A DNA stretch of 64,000 bases from Raphanus sativus (taxonomy: Eukaryota > Streptophyta > Magnoliopsida > Brassicales > Brassicaceae): the NCBI RefSeq assembly GCF_000801105.2, contig NC_079514.1:12090001-12154000 (forward strand), written 5' to 3'. Below the pieces are notes generated by a model, which was given only the letters and a program-made list of their open reading frames with translations, had not been told where the DNA came from and made no database searches. Positions 49,187 through 59,439 of this stretch are shown piece by piece; positions within the stretch are counted from its first letter, which is position 1; the number at the start of each line of letters is the position of its first letter. The position numbers were made by a program, and so were the translations under genes.

Positions 49187-50707
49187 TTTTTTTTTTTTTT
49201 GGACAAACAGAATTTTTATAAATCACTACACTCAATCCATGGAGTAATTGTTCAAAGTAGATGACAACAAGGCCAAACCGGCTAAACAAACCGCTATAAC
49301 AAAGCGGAGAACAAACATACAAAGGATAAGAGCAATTATCACACCTAAGTAGCTAAAGTCGTGGAGGAGTCCTCTAACCTCAACGTCAAAACTACCAAGG
49401 TTTGAAATGCTGGAATGAGATTTAGATAGCACATTGAGTGATCTATAACCCGAGACTGAAACAACAACAGGTGTTGAGTTAACAATCAAGAAAATGGCTG
49501 TTAATGCATAGGTGACATGACACCAATTTGCTGAGCCTTTACGAAGTCTAGACAACAAAGTGTCTGTAAGCTTCGAGACAATACTTCCTGCAACACAACC
49601 ACTAAACAGAAGTGGAAAGTAAGGGAAGAAAACATGTTCCACAAAGAACAATGTCGATAAAACAACAATATTCAACCGCTGAATGGACAGCTCAAGTACT
49701 AATTCTTCAACCTGCCACAGAGGAAGAGAAAGCCACCTGATAACATCAAAGTTAAGAACGAATACGAGTAGAGGTCTGCATACTGCAGTAAAAGGTTCCA
49801 CATGGGAAACAAATGTGTCACCAATGTACCCACAAGGAGAAGACACTGGGACTGGGAGAGGATGGCTCAAGCCTGAAGACATGAGAAGCATAAATGCAGA
49901 ACATGACAAGGCTGAGAACACAGATCTGTCGAGACAGAATGCTGGACTTGAAGAGACAACCATCGAGGATAGAATCTCACATGAAAAAATAATCATTAAG
50001 CTCTCAATATCTTGAGTGAGACTAGGTAAGGGACTGCATACTGCAGTAGTGAATCGCACCAAGGCGAGAGATTTGCCAACGAGAGGCATAAAAGAACCAT
50101 CTGTCAGACTGAACAAAAAGTCATACCGACACTTAATATCCAAAGCACACAGCAGAATGGCGAGAGGAACTGATGGATTTAGTAGATCTGTAAACGGAGG
50201 AGGACGTCCCGCGTCAACAGTAGCTAAGACGAGGGAAGAGCAGGTTCTTGCGGAGGAAAGCCATAGCTCCAACTGGAAAACGAGACCGGGGAGAAGGCTG
50301 CACCAACCAGTAGAGAGACACACTCCAAAAGACACCACAGCTGAACCGGCTAAGCCACTAGTCTTTAATGCGACATCAACAGAGAGGGGAGGTTGACATC
50401 GAGAAAGAGACAAGTCTGGTGGGTCTGGAGGGTCTGAAGGGTCTGGAGGATCAAAGCGAGGAGCCACGACGAGCGGATCTGGAGGAAGATTAAGAGGCGG
50501 CGGATCTGGATCTGGGCGAGAGAGAAGTAACATCGAAACCAAATCTTGAACAAACATCACCACAAGTAAGTACATAACGCACACAGAAGAAAAATTACAA
50601 GCCGTATTTGGAATATTTAGTGAAAAGACGTAAAATGGGAAGCCAAGAATCAAATTACACAAACGTAAACGTGATCCAAACAATAAAATTGATCCGTTAA
50701 CAAGCAT
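49187..50707 (-). mobile_element. Poly-A-tailed retroposon with a 491-codon ORF
   Basis: Minus-strand ORF from 50707 to a stop at 49232, then about 30 bp and a 14-A run (poly-T 49187-49200 on plus). The tail is typical of non-LTR retroposition. The protein is rich in L, V and S and has a DPPDPSDPPDPPDLS-type proline run about 100 aa from the start. I see no reverse transcriptase, gag or endonuclease motif. The intact frame and the nearly pure tail suggest recent insertion. No clear target duplication was found. It may be a non-autonomous LINE relative or a processed host gene. Confidence 0.6.
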
Positions 50708-50768
50708 AGAAATTACATTGACATTTTGATCGATGAATTCATTTCTAAAGAGTTTGTATTGGTTAACT

Positions 50769-50809
50769 ATATTATTTTGGCAGTTTCAAATAAAACAATA
50801 TTATTTTGG
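50769..50809. repeat. Mini-insertion with 12-bp flanking repeat
   Basis: ATATTATTTTGG at 50769 and 50798 flanks CAGTTTCAAATAAAACA, again with a GTTTCAAA tail. Confidence 0.6.
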
Positions 50810-51122
50810 TGGATGAACTTATTTTGTATATATCATCAATATTCATATTTAATCATACGCTATCGCTAGCATTTGTAGAATGCGAGGAAATAAACACTAC
50901 AAGAAAATATTTATATTGCGACAATTTTTTTTGTCACAATACACGTAATTCCGTAACAATATAACTATTGTGACAGAATTGTTACCATTTTCAAATAGTA
51001 GCAATAGTGTCGTCACAAATTTATGCCGTAACAAAAAATGTCTAAGTTTGTTACAAATATATCTAGTAACTAGTTTGTAAGTAAAAGTGACAAAAATAAA
51101 AGTAACAAAACCGTCACAAATA

Positions 51123-51389
51123 CTCCCTCTGTTTTTTAAAGATGTGTATTTTAGGAATTTTTTTGTTTCAAAAAGATGTATTTTTCATATTTTCAATGTA
51201 ATTTTTGTCAACTAATTATGAATAATTGTGAATCTCAAAAATATTAATTGCATTTCTTGAAATTTTATTGGTTTAGAAATATAGGAAATATAAAATAACA
51301 AAAAACTATGCAATAATAAGTAAATTTTAATATGTTTTATTAAAAAGTGTGAAAATCTCAAAACATGTATTATTTAAAAATAGAGGGAG
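51123..51389. mobile_element. Stowaway-type MITE
   Basis: CTCCCTCTGTTTTTTAAAGA at the left is the inverse of the right end (TTTAAAAATAGAGGGAG), and the element is flanked by TA at both ends (51121-51122 and 51390-51391). This is the Tc1/mariner-derived MITE signature; it is 267 bp long and has no ORF. Confidence 0.85.
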
Positions 51390-51520
51390 TATTGACTAAA
51401 AATCTGGTCTTAAAATCGTTGGCTTTGGTGACGACTAAAATGTCTCAATTTTGTAATTAATTGCAACAAAACTTTAGTCACTAAATGTCCTGAATAGTGA
51501 CTACAGAGTTGTCTTCAATT

Positions 51521-51581
51521 AGTTACACATACATACTCAAAAAAAAAAAAAAATCAAAAAAAAAAGTTACACATACATACT
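51521..51581. repeat. Mini-insertion with 17-bp flanking repeat inside the CACTA element
   Basis: AGTTACACATACATACT at 51521 and 51565 flanks a 27-bp insert made of a C, an A-run, TC and another A-run. Confidence 0.8.
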
Positions 51582-51834
51582 AAAAAAAGTCTTGAATCCG
51601 TCAGTCAAATTATTACAATTATTACAGTTTTCAATTCGGTAAATTTTGTCCCATTTTGTCTTGTATAACAACTAATTTGACGTCTATAAACTGTTAATAT
51701 TTTGTATTAAATTTGTTTGTTACGTATTTGTATCATTTATACTAACTTTATTAAAACTACACAATTAGAAAGTTATTATCAAAAGCAAAAGATACACAAA
51801 AACTTACATACATATGTCAAGATCTATAATATGA

Positions 51835-52723
51835 AGAGCATCTCCAAAAGACTCTCTATTTTAGAGTTTGCAAAAACTTTATATTTAAAGTTTCAAGGTG
51901 TTTCTCTCCAAAAGCAAAACTTTAAACTTAACTTTAAAACTATTTGTATTTTACTTTATGATCCTTGTATTTATCATAATTAGTATAAATCCATAAAACT
52001 TTTATAAATAACTAACAGATATATTAAAAAAATTACATAAATATTAATTAATAAAATCTTACACTAAAAGATGAAATTATAAATAGAGATATATAATCAA
52101 AAAATAAACTACAAACAAAATATCACATTATTTCATAAAATTATTAATAATTTAATGAAAATAATTTGGTATTTTTTGTAGTTTAATATTTAAATATGCA
52201 TTTTTATTTGTAATTCTAATTTAAAACTAAAATTAGACAATAAGAATATTACAAAAGAAACTTAATAAAAAACTTTTTTAAAAGGGTACATGAAAAAATA
52301 ATTACTATACAATGTGGTATTTTGTTTGTAGTTTAATATCTGATTATGTATAATAATTATTTCTTCAAGTACCCTTTTAGAAAAGTTTTTTTATTAAGCT
52401 TCTTTTGTAATATTCTTGTTGTCTAATTACATAATTTTTTTAATAATAATTTATGTGTAAAATTTGAATTTATAAAATCAAATCTGAAACAATTATGAGA
52501 TATAAAAACTTTAAAATGATAGACAAAAATAATAATTAAAAATCATAAATGTGATATGTAATTAATTATAAGGATCAAATTGCAAATAAAAATATGAAAC
52601 TTCAAATTTGAAGTTTTGAGTGGTTTCACTCCACAAAACTCTAAATTTGAAGTTTTGAAGTTTCTTTTTGGAGAGCAAAAACTCTATATTTGAAGTTATA
52701 GAGTTTTTTTTTGGAGATGCTCT
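51835..52723. mobile_element. Foldback MITE with AGAGCATCTCC ends
   Basis: AGAGCATCTCCAAAAGACTCT at the left is the inverse of the right end GAGTTTTTTTTTGGAGATGCTCT, with inverted similarity running well inward. The centre holds a long near-perfect hairpin (52234-52432). An AAGATCTATAATA direct repeat flanks the whole unit at 51819 and 52736. Confidence 0.75.
52234..52432. repeat. Long inverted repeat, about 80-bp arms, in the foldback MITE
   Basis: 52234-52312 and the reverse complement of 52345-52432 differ at only a handful of sites (core ATTACAAAAGAA-CTTAATAAA). A transcript through it would fold into one long hairpin. Confidence 0.85.
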
Positions 52724-53907
52724 AAGTTACAAAAAAAGATCTATAATACATCGAACTCTGTTAAACCATATCAGAAAGAATAAACTAAACAAAGAAAAAA
52801 ATTCCAGAAACAGAGGATAACAAATAAACAGATCCATTAAATCTTGGAGTGACTTTCCGCACCGGCCTTATTAACAGAATCCCGATTTTATAAACCGGCT
52901 ATCTTGGGAGGTTTGTGATCTTTGTCGAGTTAGTATCCAAGAGAAAAAAGTCTTCCATAATCGACAGACTGGGAATTTGATCCTCTCTCATACAGGCGCA
53001 CAAATATGTTTAGAAGATGCATCTACAACAAGCAAAAGAAATCATTTGAGTTTCAATACAATAAGCAGTTTAAATAACTGTTTGAAAATATACACCTCAT
53101 ACAGAAGATTAACCCTACCTAATGCGACTCTGAAATCAGTGATTGTGAAAAGTTAAAAGAAAAAAAAAGACGGCTTTTATTTTGTACGAGAGAGTTCTTA
53201 GGTTTTTAGGTAAACTTGTGAATGATGGAGAGTAGGTTGTTTACCTTGTTTATTTATATATTGTATTCGATTAAATCTTTGGATACTAAAATGAGTAATG
53301 ATGTGGTGCTTGTTTTGGTAACAACCCGAATTTTAATGCTTTTTTACCGGGATTTATCGCTCCACTTTGATTCTCTAATTAATTGCTCCTAAAATTAAAT
53401 CTTTGGATACTAATGACCGATGAGTAGTGACGGTTGGTGCTTATTTCGTCCGTCTTTCTTCAACTACTAAATTTTTATTCACTCCTAAAATTGAAAACTG
53501 TTTCTCTAATTAAAAGTTCCAGTAAGAATATTTCCCATACAAACATAATCCGTTAACTTGACATCACAGAATTTCTGTCTCTCATTGGCATTTTATTTTA
53601 TTTTGTTTCCATAACATAGGTTTGCTAACACTTCCATTTTATTTTATATAATTATACTACATAAATGACAATGAATCAGTGTGAACAATTGGATCATTAC
53701 TTTCATGATATAGTGCACGGAAATCTAATTTTTTTTGTAAAATATCTTAAATGTATCATGATTATCCTTTTTTCATGAATGTATCATGATTATCGAGACC
53801 AGAATATATTATTTGTTTGCAAAATTTATCTATTTATTATTCATAATACCAATTAGAAGAAAAGTAATAAATGTTAGTAGTTTAGTAGTAAACCTCCAAC
53901 TTGCTTC

Positions 53908-53965
53908 TCATATTTTTGTCATAATTTTTTTTTTGAGAAAAGGCATCATATTTTTGTCATAATTT
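53908..53965. repeat. Mini-insertion with 20-bp flanking repeat inside the CACTA element
   Basis: TCATATTTTTGTCATAATTT at 53908-53927 and 53946-53965 flanks an 18-bp insert, TGCCTTTTCTCAAAAAAA on minus. Confidence 0.85.
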
Positions 53966-54131
53966 ACAACAGTTTATTATGGCATTGGTTTATACCAATT
54001 ATAGTCACTAATATCTAGTTTTTCTTTCGCCACAATTTGAAACTATCTGTTCTGTCAAAAATACATCACAACATTAACGGTCAAAAAGTTATAGCTATGT
54101 CACGATTGTTACGAAATATCTTTTCGTCATA

Positions 54132-54715
54132 TCTATCTTATTAAAACAGAAACATTCTATTGGACCTAACATTTATTTTGTAAGTTTTTAAATTAAATAC
54201 ACCTTTATATTTTATAGTTAAACTTAAATTAAATCACTAATGTTCCTTTTTTTATACTACTATCCATGTTTCCAAACAATATACTTATGTCTTTATACTA
54301 CTATCAATGTTTTCAAACAATATATTTTTATACTACTATCAATGTTTCCAAACAATACAATAATTAATATTACTTATTTTATATCTATCATTTTTTCTTT
54401 AAAATTTTGTAGAAACGTCATAATTTCATAAATTGCAAAATAATGAACTTTAAATTTTGGATTATAAGTTACAAATTATGAAACTATTACAATTTAAATC
54501 AAATTAAATTACATATCGGTCATCCATCAGTTCAATCGGTTAGTCTCCGGGTTAACCGGTATAATCACAATCGGGTTGAATTTAAAAATACTGATTTAAA
54601 TGCAAAACTATTTTAAATACACTTTTTAAAAATTACCAAAATATTTATTAAATTATCAGTGAAATTTTTCATCGTAAAATATTCCGCGCTTCTAAAGCGC
54701 GGATCAAGATCTAGT
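54132..54715 (+). mobile_element. Non-autonomous Helitron, 584 bp
   Basis: 5' end TCTATCTTATTAAAACAG, 3' hairpin CCGCGCTTCTAAAGCGCGG followed 11 bp later by CTAGT, inserted between A (54131) and T (54716). All three are Helitron hallmarks. No Rep/helicase ORF. It has three tandem units at about 54240-54360 containing CTACTATCAATGTTTCCAAA. Confidence 0.88.
54240..54360. repeat. Tandem ~41-bp units inside the Helitron
   Basis: Three imperfect copies of TATACTACTATCAATGTTT-CCAAACAATA. Confidence 0.8.
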
Positions 54716-54896
54716 TTACATTACAAATTGTGACGAAAATTATCTACGGCTTAGATCGTCACAATATTGTGACTAACCAGTTACTATTTTATGACTAAAA
54801 ACTTTAATCACATTTATGTCTCTAGAATGTCACAGATTTGTGACGAACAAAAATTGTCTCAAAATTCTGTCACAATATCCCTCTTTTTTTGTAGTG

Positions 54897-56309
54897 AAAT
54901 AATCAAGTCAAACTGACAAATCGAGATGACTTGGTTCATGCCAGTCTCGCTTTGCTTTGATTTACAATATCCTCATTGAGTCATTGTAGGAGAAAATTTG
55001 CAGATGGGCGTGAAGTGCTCAACTTGCACCACTCATTCTCCACTAAACAATAGTTGACCTATGACCTATACAAATATTTTTATATCTTTCATAATAATTG
55101 GTCGGCATTTTTCTATGTTTACAAAGATATTTACTTTCAGGTTTGCTTGTTATAAGATAAGATGTTGTTGTGACATCTTCGCTTTTATTCAGTCGAACAA
55201 ATAAGTTGTTAACATAAACGTGCAACTATTACAAAATAAACTTTACCTAACTAACACTTCCTTGTCGGGAGTAACTTTTTCCACGAGATTGTTTGAATTC
55301 TGATGTTGAAATAGTTAGCTGAATCTCATGACCAAATAGTTTTACCAAAGTTTCTAGGTGAAAGACCGAATACCATTATTCTCCTTGGTGTTTCAAGTCA
55401 TCATAGCCTCTCTGTAAACACATTTAGATATTTTATCATATTCATGATATCATTCATATAGTCAACTGATCAAGCATTACTCATACTATTTTACGCGTCT
55501 AGATGAATATTTTTCTTATACACACAAGTGTATTCTAACTACTTCCATATAAAATACATATACATTTGTGAAGTTGATACACGGTTCTAAATATATACAT
55601 ATAATGAAATGATATGATATGTGGACTATAATATATATGAAGATTAATAATTTGGGAAGTTTCCAACATTGTTGGCATCTACTCATTGTTGACTCATCAC
55701 GATTAAATTAATTTGGCAGCTCATGGGCTGTCTTTTTCATTACTCTAAAAACCTTCGGCATGTGGGTTTCGAAAGGCCTCAACTTGTTGCATTCACTATC
55801 CCCGTATTAAAGCAAAAAGTACTAAAACATACTCTTTTTTTTTTGAACAAAGTACTAAAACATATACTATATATTGAGTTATTAACACCACAGGTCAGTC
55901 TCTATATTTTTATTACACTCTAGAGCACATTGTGCTACCTAGACACTTTTATGTGGTTGAAGACTCATTTATCCCTTAAAAAGCAAAACAAGATAGGGAT
56001 ATTTCAGTAAAACAACATTGTATTTGGTTAGGTTTGTAAGATGGTTTGAATTTTTCTCGTTTCTTTTGAATTTTGAATATTAAAAGTGATGGCCCACCAT
56101 TTTCAGACATGTCCACCCATTACTTCCATTTTTCTCCATCGTTTTCTTCTTCGTTCATTCTCTATGTTTTTTTTTTAAAACTGAAATCTGATTCTTAAAT
56201 ATCTTTTCTCAAGAATTTTTTTATGTAATCGTCTTTTCTTTTACTCGATCTATCTTTTAAGATCTGTGAAGGAGAGAGAACAGACGGCGGCGGAGGCGGT
56301 TATCTCACG
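54897..56309. other. AT-rich spacer
   Basis: No gene; the right-hand 200 bp form the leader of the next gene head. Includes a small direct-repeat insertion at 55816-55864. Confidence 0.5.
55816..55864. repeat. Mini-insertion with 16-bp flanking repeat
   Basis: AAAGTACTAAAACATA at 55816 and 55849 flanks a 17-bp insert that reads GTTCAAAAAAAAAAGAG on minus. Confidence 0.85.
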
Positions 56310-56536
56310 ATGGCGAGGACTCGTAGTAGCCGTGGCAAGGAGAAAGAAGAAGGTTAGTTTTCCGTCTCTGTTATTTAGCTTGAGGCCTCGTATCGGAGCA
56401 ATTAGGTTAATTTGTTTAATTTAGGGTTTCTTATGTGGCAGATGCGGCGGATTTAGGTGTCGAGAATGTGAAGGAATTGCTACATGAGCGGCTATTTGCG
56501 ACCGATCGTTTCCCAAGCGAGAGGACAAACATCTAA
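56310..56536 (+). pseudogene. Truncated gene head, DUF1985-like start of a transposon-type protein
   Basis: Exons 56310-56352 and 56442-56536 are joined in frame by a normal intron (GAAG|GTTAG...GGCAG|ATGC) to give 45 aa: MARTRSSRGKEKEEDAADLG and ...KELLHERLFATDRFPSERTNI, then a stop. RLFATDRFPSERTNI resembles the start of DUF1985 proteins carried by plant MULEs with Ulp1-type proteases, but this is a memory-based guess. The repeat array starts right after the stop. Confidence 0.45.
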
Positions 56537-56555
56537 TCGACGTTGGATTACTCGA

Positions 56556-58050
56556 GGACGTAGTCCAAATGGACATTAAACTGCAGTGTACTTATCTGAC
56601 TTGGACATCAAGAGTATAGAAGGACTTGCACGTATAAACTACAGTGTACACAAGGACTGCAGATGTAGAACGGGAGTGTGAAGTGGAAACTATGTTGTCT
56701 TGGACACATGGACGCTTTATGTTCTCCACGTGAACGTAGGAGGAGGTTGAAGTGTACACTAGGTCGTTATGGAAATTGAAAATATAGTGTACAAATGGAC
56801 TTCAACATTTTTTACCTCAAATTGCATTAGAGGCGTGTACATTGAATTAGAGTGTACACATAGACTTCGACAATGAGTGTATATGCAGGGACTTCGAGAT
56901 GGACTTCAACATCTGTATGCAAGTGTGTAGAAGGACTTATGGACACCATAGGTTGTACACCTGGACTTGTGAAAAATGCGGGGTGTACAGAGGTTAAAGA
57001 TGTGAATGACAAAAACGAGTAGACATGGTTTGTTTAGTGAACACTTGCACATATGGACGTCATATATTGTCCACGCGAACATTAGAGGAACGTACACTAA
57101 GACTGCAGATGTAGAAGAGTTGTGTGAAGTGGACACTATGTGGTTTGAGACATGGTCTGTTTAGTGTACACCTGCACATATGGACGCTATATGTTGTCCA
57201 CGTGTACATTAGAGGAGTGTGAAGTGTACATTAGGTCGTTATAGACATTCAAATGGACTTCGAAATGGTGTACATAAGATTCATCTGAGGCATGAACATT
57301 TAATCAGAGTGTACACATGGACTTCGACAATGAATCTATATACAGGGACTTCTGAAGTGAACTTCTGAATCTATATACAGAGACTTTTGAAGTGTACACG
57401 TGGACAAAAGAAGTGAACTTCTTATGTGAAGTGTACACGTAGACACAATTTAAAAAAATGAACTTCTTTTGGCCTTTTGGCCTTTTTTCATATACATTAA
57501 CACCGACAGTGTAGATATGAATTTCGTAATTATACACATGGATGCTAATGGTGGTCATAAGGACAAAAGTGATGCGTACATGGACCTCATTAGTTTATTG
57601 AAGGTACATATGGACACCTAATAGTGTACACGTGAATAAAATAAGTGAACTTATTATGTACAGTGTATAAGTGGACACAGTTAAAAGAAGTGAACTTCTT
57701 AAGTTCAGTGTATACGTGGACACAGTTAGTGAAATATATGCATAACATTTATAGGTAATTGATGTGTACATGGACACCATTTTGGTATACAAAAACACGA
57801 TCGAGACACACATGTACAACAAATCATGCATGTTTTTGGTATACATGAACGCGATCGAGACACACATGTATAACAAATCATGCATGTTTTGCATGTTTAT
57901 TAATGTACACGTGGACACCAGCGGTGTTGGTATGTACACCATAAATATAGACATAAACACTATCAGTGTACAAATGGACAACATATATTACTGTGAATGT
58001 ACACGTTAAGTTTAATCGTGTTTACATGGGATGTACACCATAAATGTAGA
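56556..58050. repeat. Dispersed TGTACAC-NTGGAC motif array
   Basis: About thirty imperfect copies of GTGTACACATGGACTTC occur in direct orientation over 1.5 kb, 20-60 bp apart (for example 56785, 57309, 57394, 57706 and 57965). The core GTGTACAC is itself a palindrome. Longer units repeat too: roughly 56640-56770, 57010-57130 and 57140-57240 share GGTCGTTAT, CTGCAGATGTAGAA and CACATATGGACG. No reading frame is conserved. Similar dense short repeats mark the subterminal regions of transposons, but no end was found. Confidence 0.65.
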
Positions 58051-58585
58051 CATAAACTCCGAGAGCGAGCCGACGGAGGTCCATTCACCAGGGATGACCA
58101 TGCAATGGTCCAACATTATAACTTGCAAAAGTAATTGTAAAAAAGAAGGTTAAAGTTGGATTTGAGAAGATGACAGAAATAATAAGCAGAACAAACCAAT
58201 TTCTAGCTGCAATCCGTATGAGAAATATGCAGTATCTCTGAAATTTTGTTTTTTTCTTTTTTCATTCAAATGAAGGAGACAACGAAGATGAAAAAGGACT
58301 CTGAGATGTAAAAACCCAGAAAATCTGGACTGTAAGATGGTGAAATGAAAGATGTAATCGGATGGTTTAGATTTGGTAGATATAAGTCTTGTAAAAAAAA
58401 TCAGAGTGGATCTACACCGTCCAAAAAAAATAAAGATGAAGGGTGGAGAAAGGTTCCCGTTAAAACACAAAACATAGTTAGCAAGTGGGGTAGTGCTTTA
58501 AGTTATGTTGTGACAGCTAGTTAAGACAAGTGGGAAGCTGTTACAAAAAACTACCTTAGTAGTGGAAAGTGCTCCATCTTGTAAT

Positions 58586-58632
58586 TAAAAACATGAAACT
58601 GTCCTAAGGCGTAAAAACATGAAACTGTCCTA
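58586..58632. repeat. 21-bp direct repeat with a 5-bp spacer, no A-tail
   Basis: TAAAAACATGAAACTGTCCT, extended by A, is at 58586 and 58612 with only AGGCG between. Unlike its neighbours, no A-run of its own. Confidence 0.8.
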
Positions 58633-58637
58633 TATAT

Positions 58638-58681
58638 TCATACTAGGTCCCCTTTTTTTCGTTCAACTCATACTAGGTCCC
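58638..58681. repeat. Mini-insertion with 14-bp flanking repeat
   Basis: TCATACTAGGTCCC at 58638 and 58668 flanks CTTTTTTTCGTTCAAC, A-tailed on minus. Confidence 0.8.
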
Positions 58682-58815
58682 TAGTGACCACGAAAGATAC
58701 TACTACACACACAAGAAATGTATTAAGATTATAATTATAAAATAGTTAAACGATGGCTGTCCAAGAAAATTATGAATACCTAGCTGTTAAATGTATGCGC
58801 TCTCCAGTTTTTTAT

Positions 58816-59115
58816 TGTTTTTTTGTAGTGAATATAGATTTGTGTTTAGCTTATATAGATATTAGCATATTATACATTTTATTTTTAATACAGTTTCCAA
58901 CCCTCGATTGACTGACGGTGAAACAAACTGAAAAATAGTGATGATTCGCTGAACTTTTTCGTAGTGAATATGAATTTGTGTTTACCTATTTATATATATA
59001 TTCACATATTTGTTATATAGTATACGTTTTGTTTCTAATGCCGTTTTCATCACTCAATTGACGGACTAGGTGAAGCATAGAGAAAAAATAGTGATGATTC
59101 GCTGAAAAAGACACA
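58816..59115. repeat. Two-unit tandem repeat, about 150 bp each
   Basis: Unit one 58816-58962 and unit two 58963-59115 both begin GTAGTGAATAT-ATTTGTGTTTA and end with AATAGTGATGATTCGCTGAA. The copies differ at scattered sites. Confidence 0.75.
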
Positions 59116-59211
59116 TAAAACGAAATCGTGAACTTTATAGTACAATGAAACCGACAAATGCTCGAGGTCTTATCTTATGAGCATTTGCGCATATAAACAT
59201 TTCGAGTTGAT

Positions 59212-59251
59212 GGATATCAATAGTTTTTTTTGGTAAAAAAGGATATCAATA
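59212..59251. repeat. Mini-insertion with 11-bp flanking repeat
   Basis: GGATATCAATA at 59212 and 59241 flanks GTTTTTTTTGGTAAAAAA. Confidence 0.7.
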
Positions 59252-59439
59252 ATTTGATAAACGTATATAAATATTTTCATAAGTTCATTCGTTAAGAAGA
59301 ATATAATTATATAAAAAATATTACCCCATATAGCATAATACTTTGGTATGGTTTCGATTTTAGTTTGTTGTAGATTAGGATTTATTATCCAATAATCTTT
59401 AGTTCAAAGAATTTTATTTTTCTTAATAGTTTGGCTCAT

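Larger units (their letters stand above)
50895..54896. mobile_element. Non-autonomous CACTA transposon, 4.0 kb, host for several nested elements
   Basis: Left end CACTACAAGAAAATA and right end TTTTTTTGTAGTG are the inverted CACTA termini. The 3-bp target duplication AAA is present on both sides. Both subterminal regions (50930-51120 and 54720-54880) carry many TTGTGAC/GTCACAA units, the usual subterminal transposase sites. No transposase ORF. Inside are a Stowaway MITE, a foldback MITE, two small direct-repeat insertions and a Helitron. Confidence 0.9.
58051..58815. other. Spacer with A/T-rich repeats
   Basis: No gene recognised. Two duplicated stretches with short spacers lie at 58586-58632 and 58638-58681. 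Confidence 0.5.

Noticed and set aside
49683..50396. Two plus-strand ORFs opposite the retroposon ORF
   Set aside because: They are shorter, broken by a stop, and oriented against the poly-A tail, so they are probably shadows. Not fully excluded.
57595..57984. Minus-strand ORF with VSTYTL repeats
   Set aside because: The repeats mirror the nucleotide motif array and change frame between copies; not a conserved protein.
55920..58590. Search for terminal inverted repeats around the motif array
   Set aside because: GAGCAC-like ends at about 55922 and 58570 are too short and no target duplication was found.
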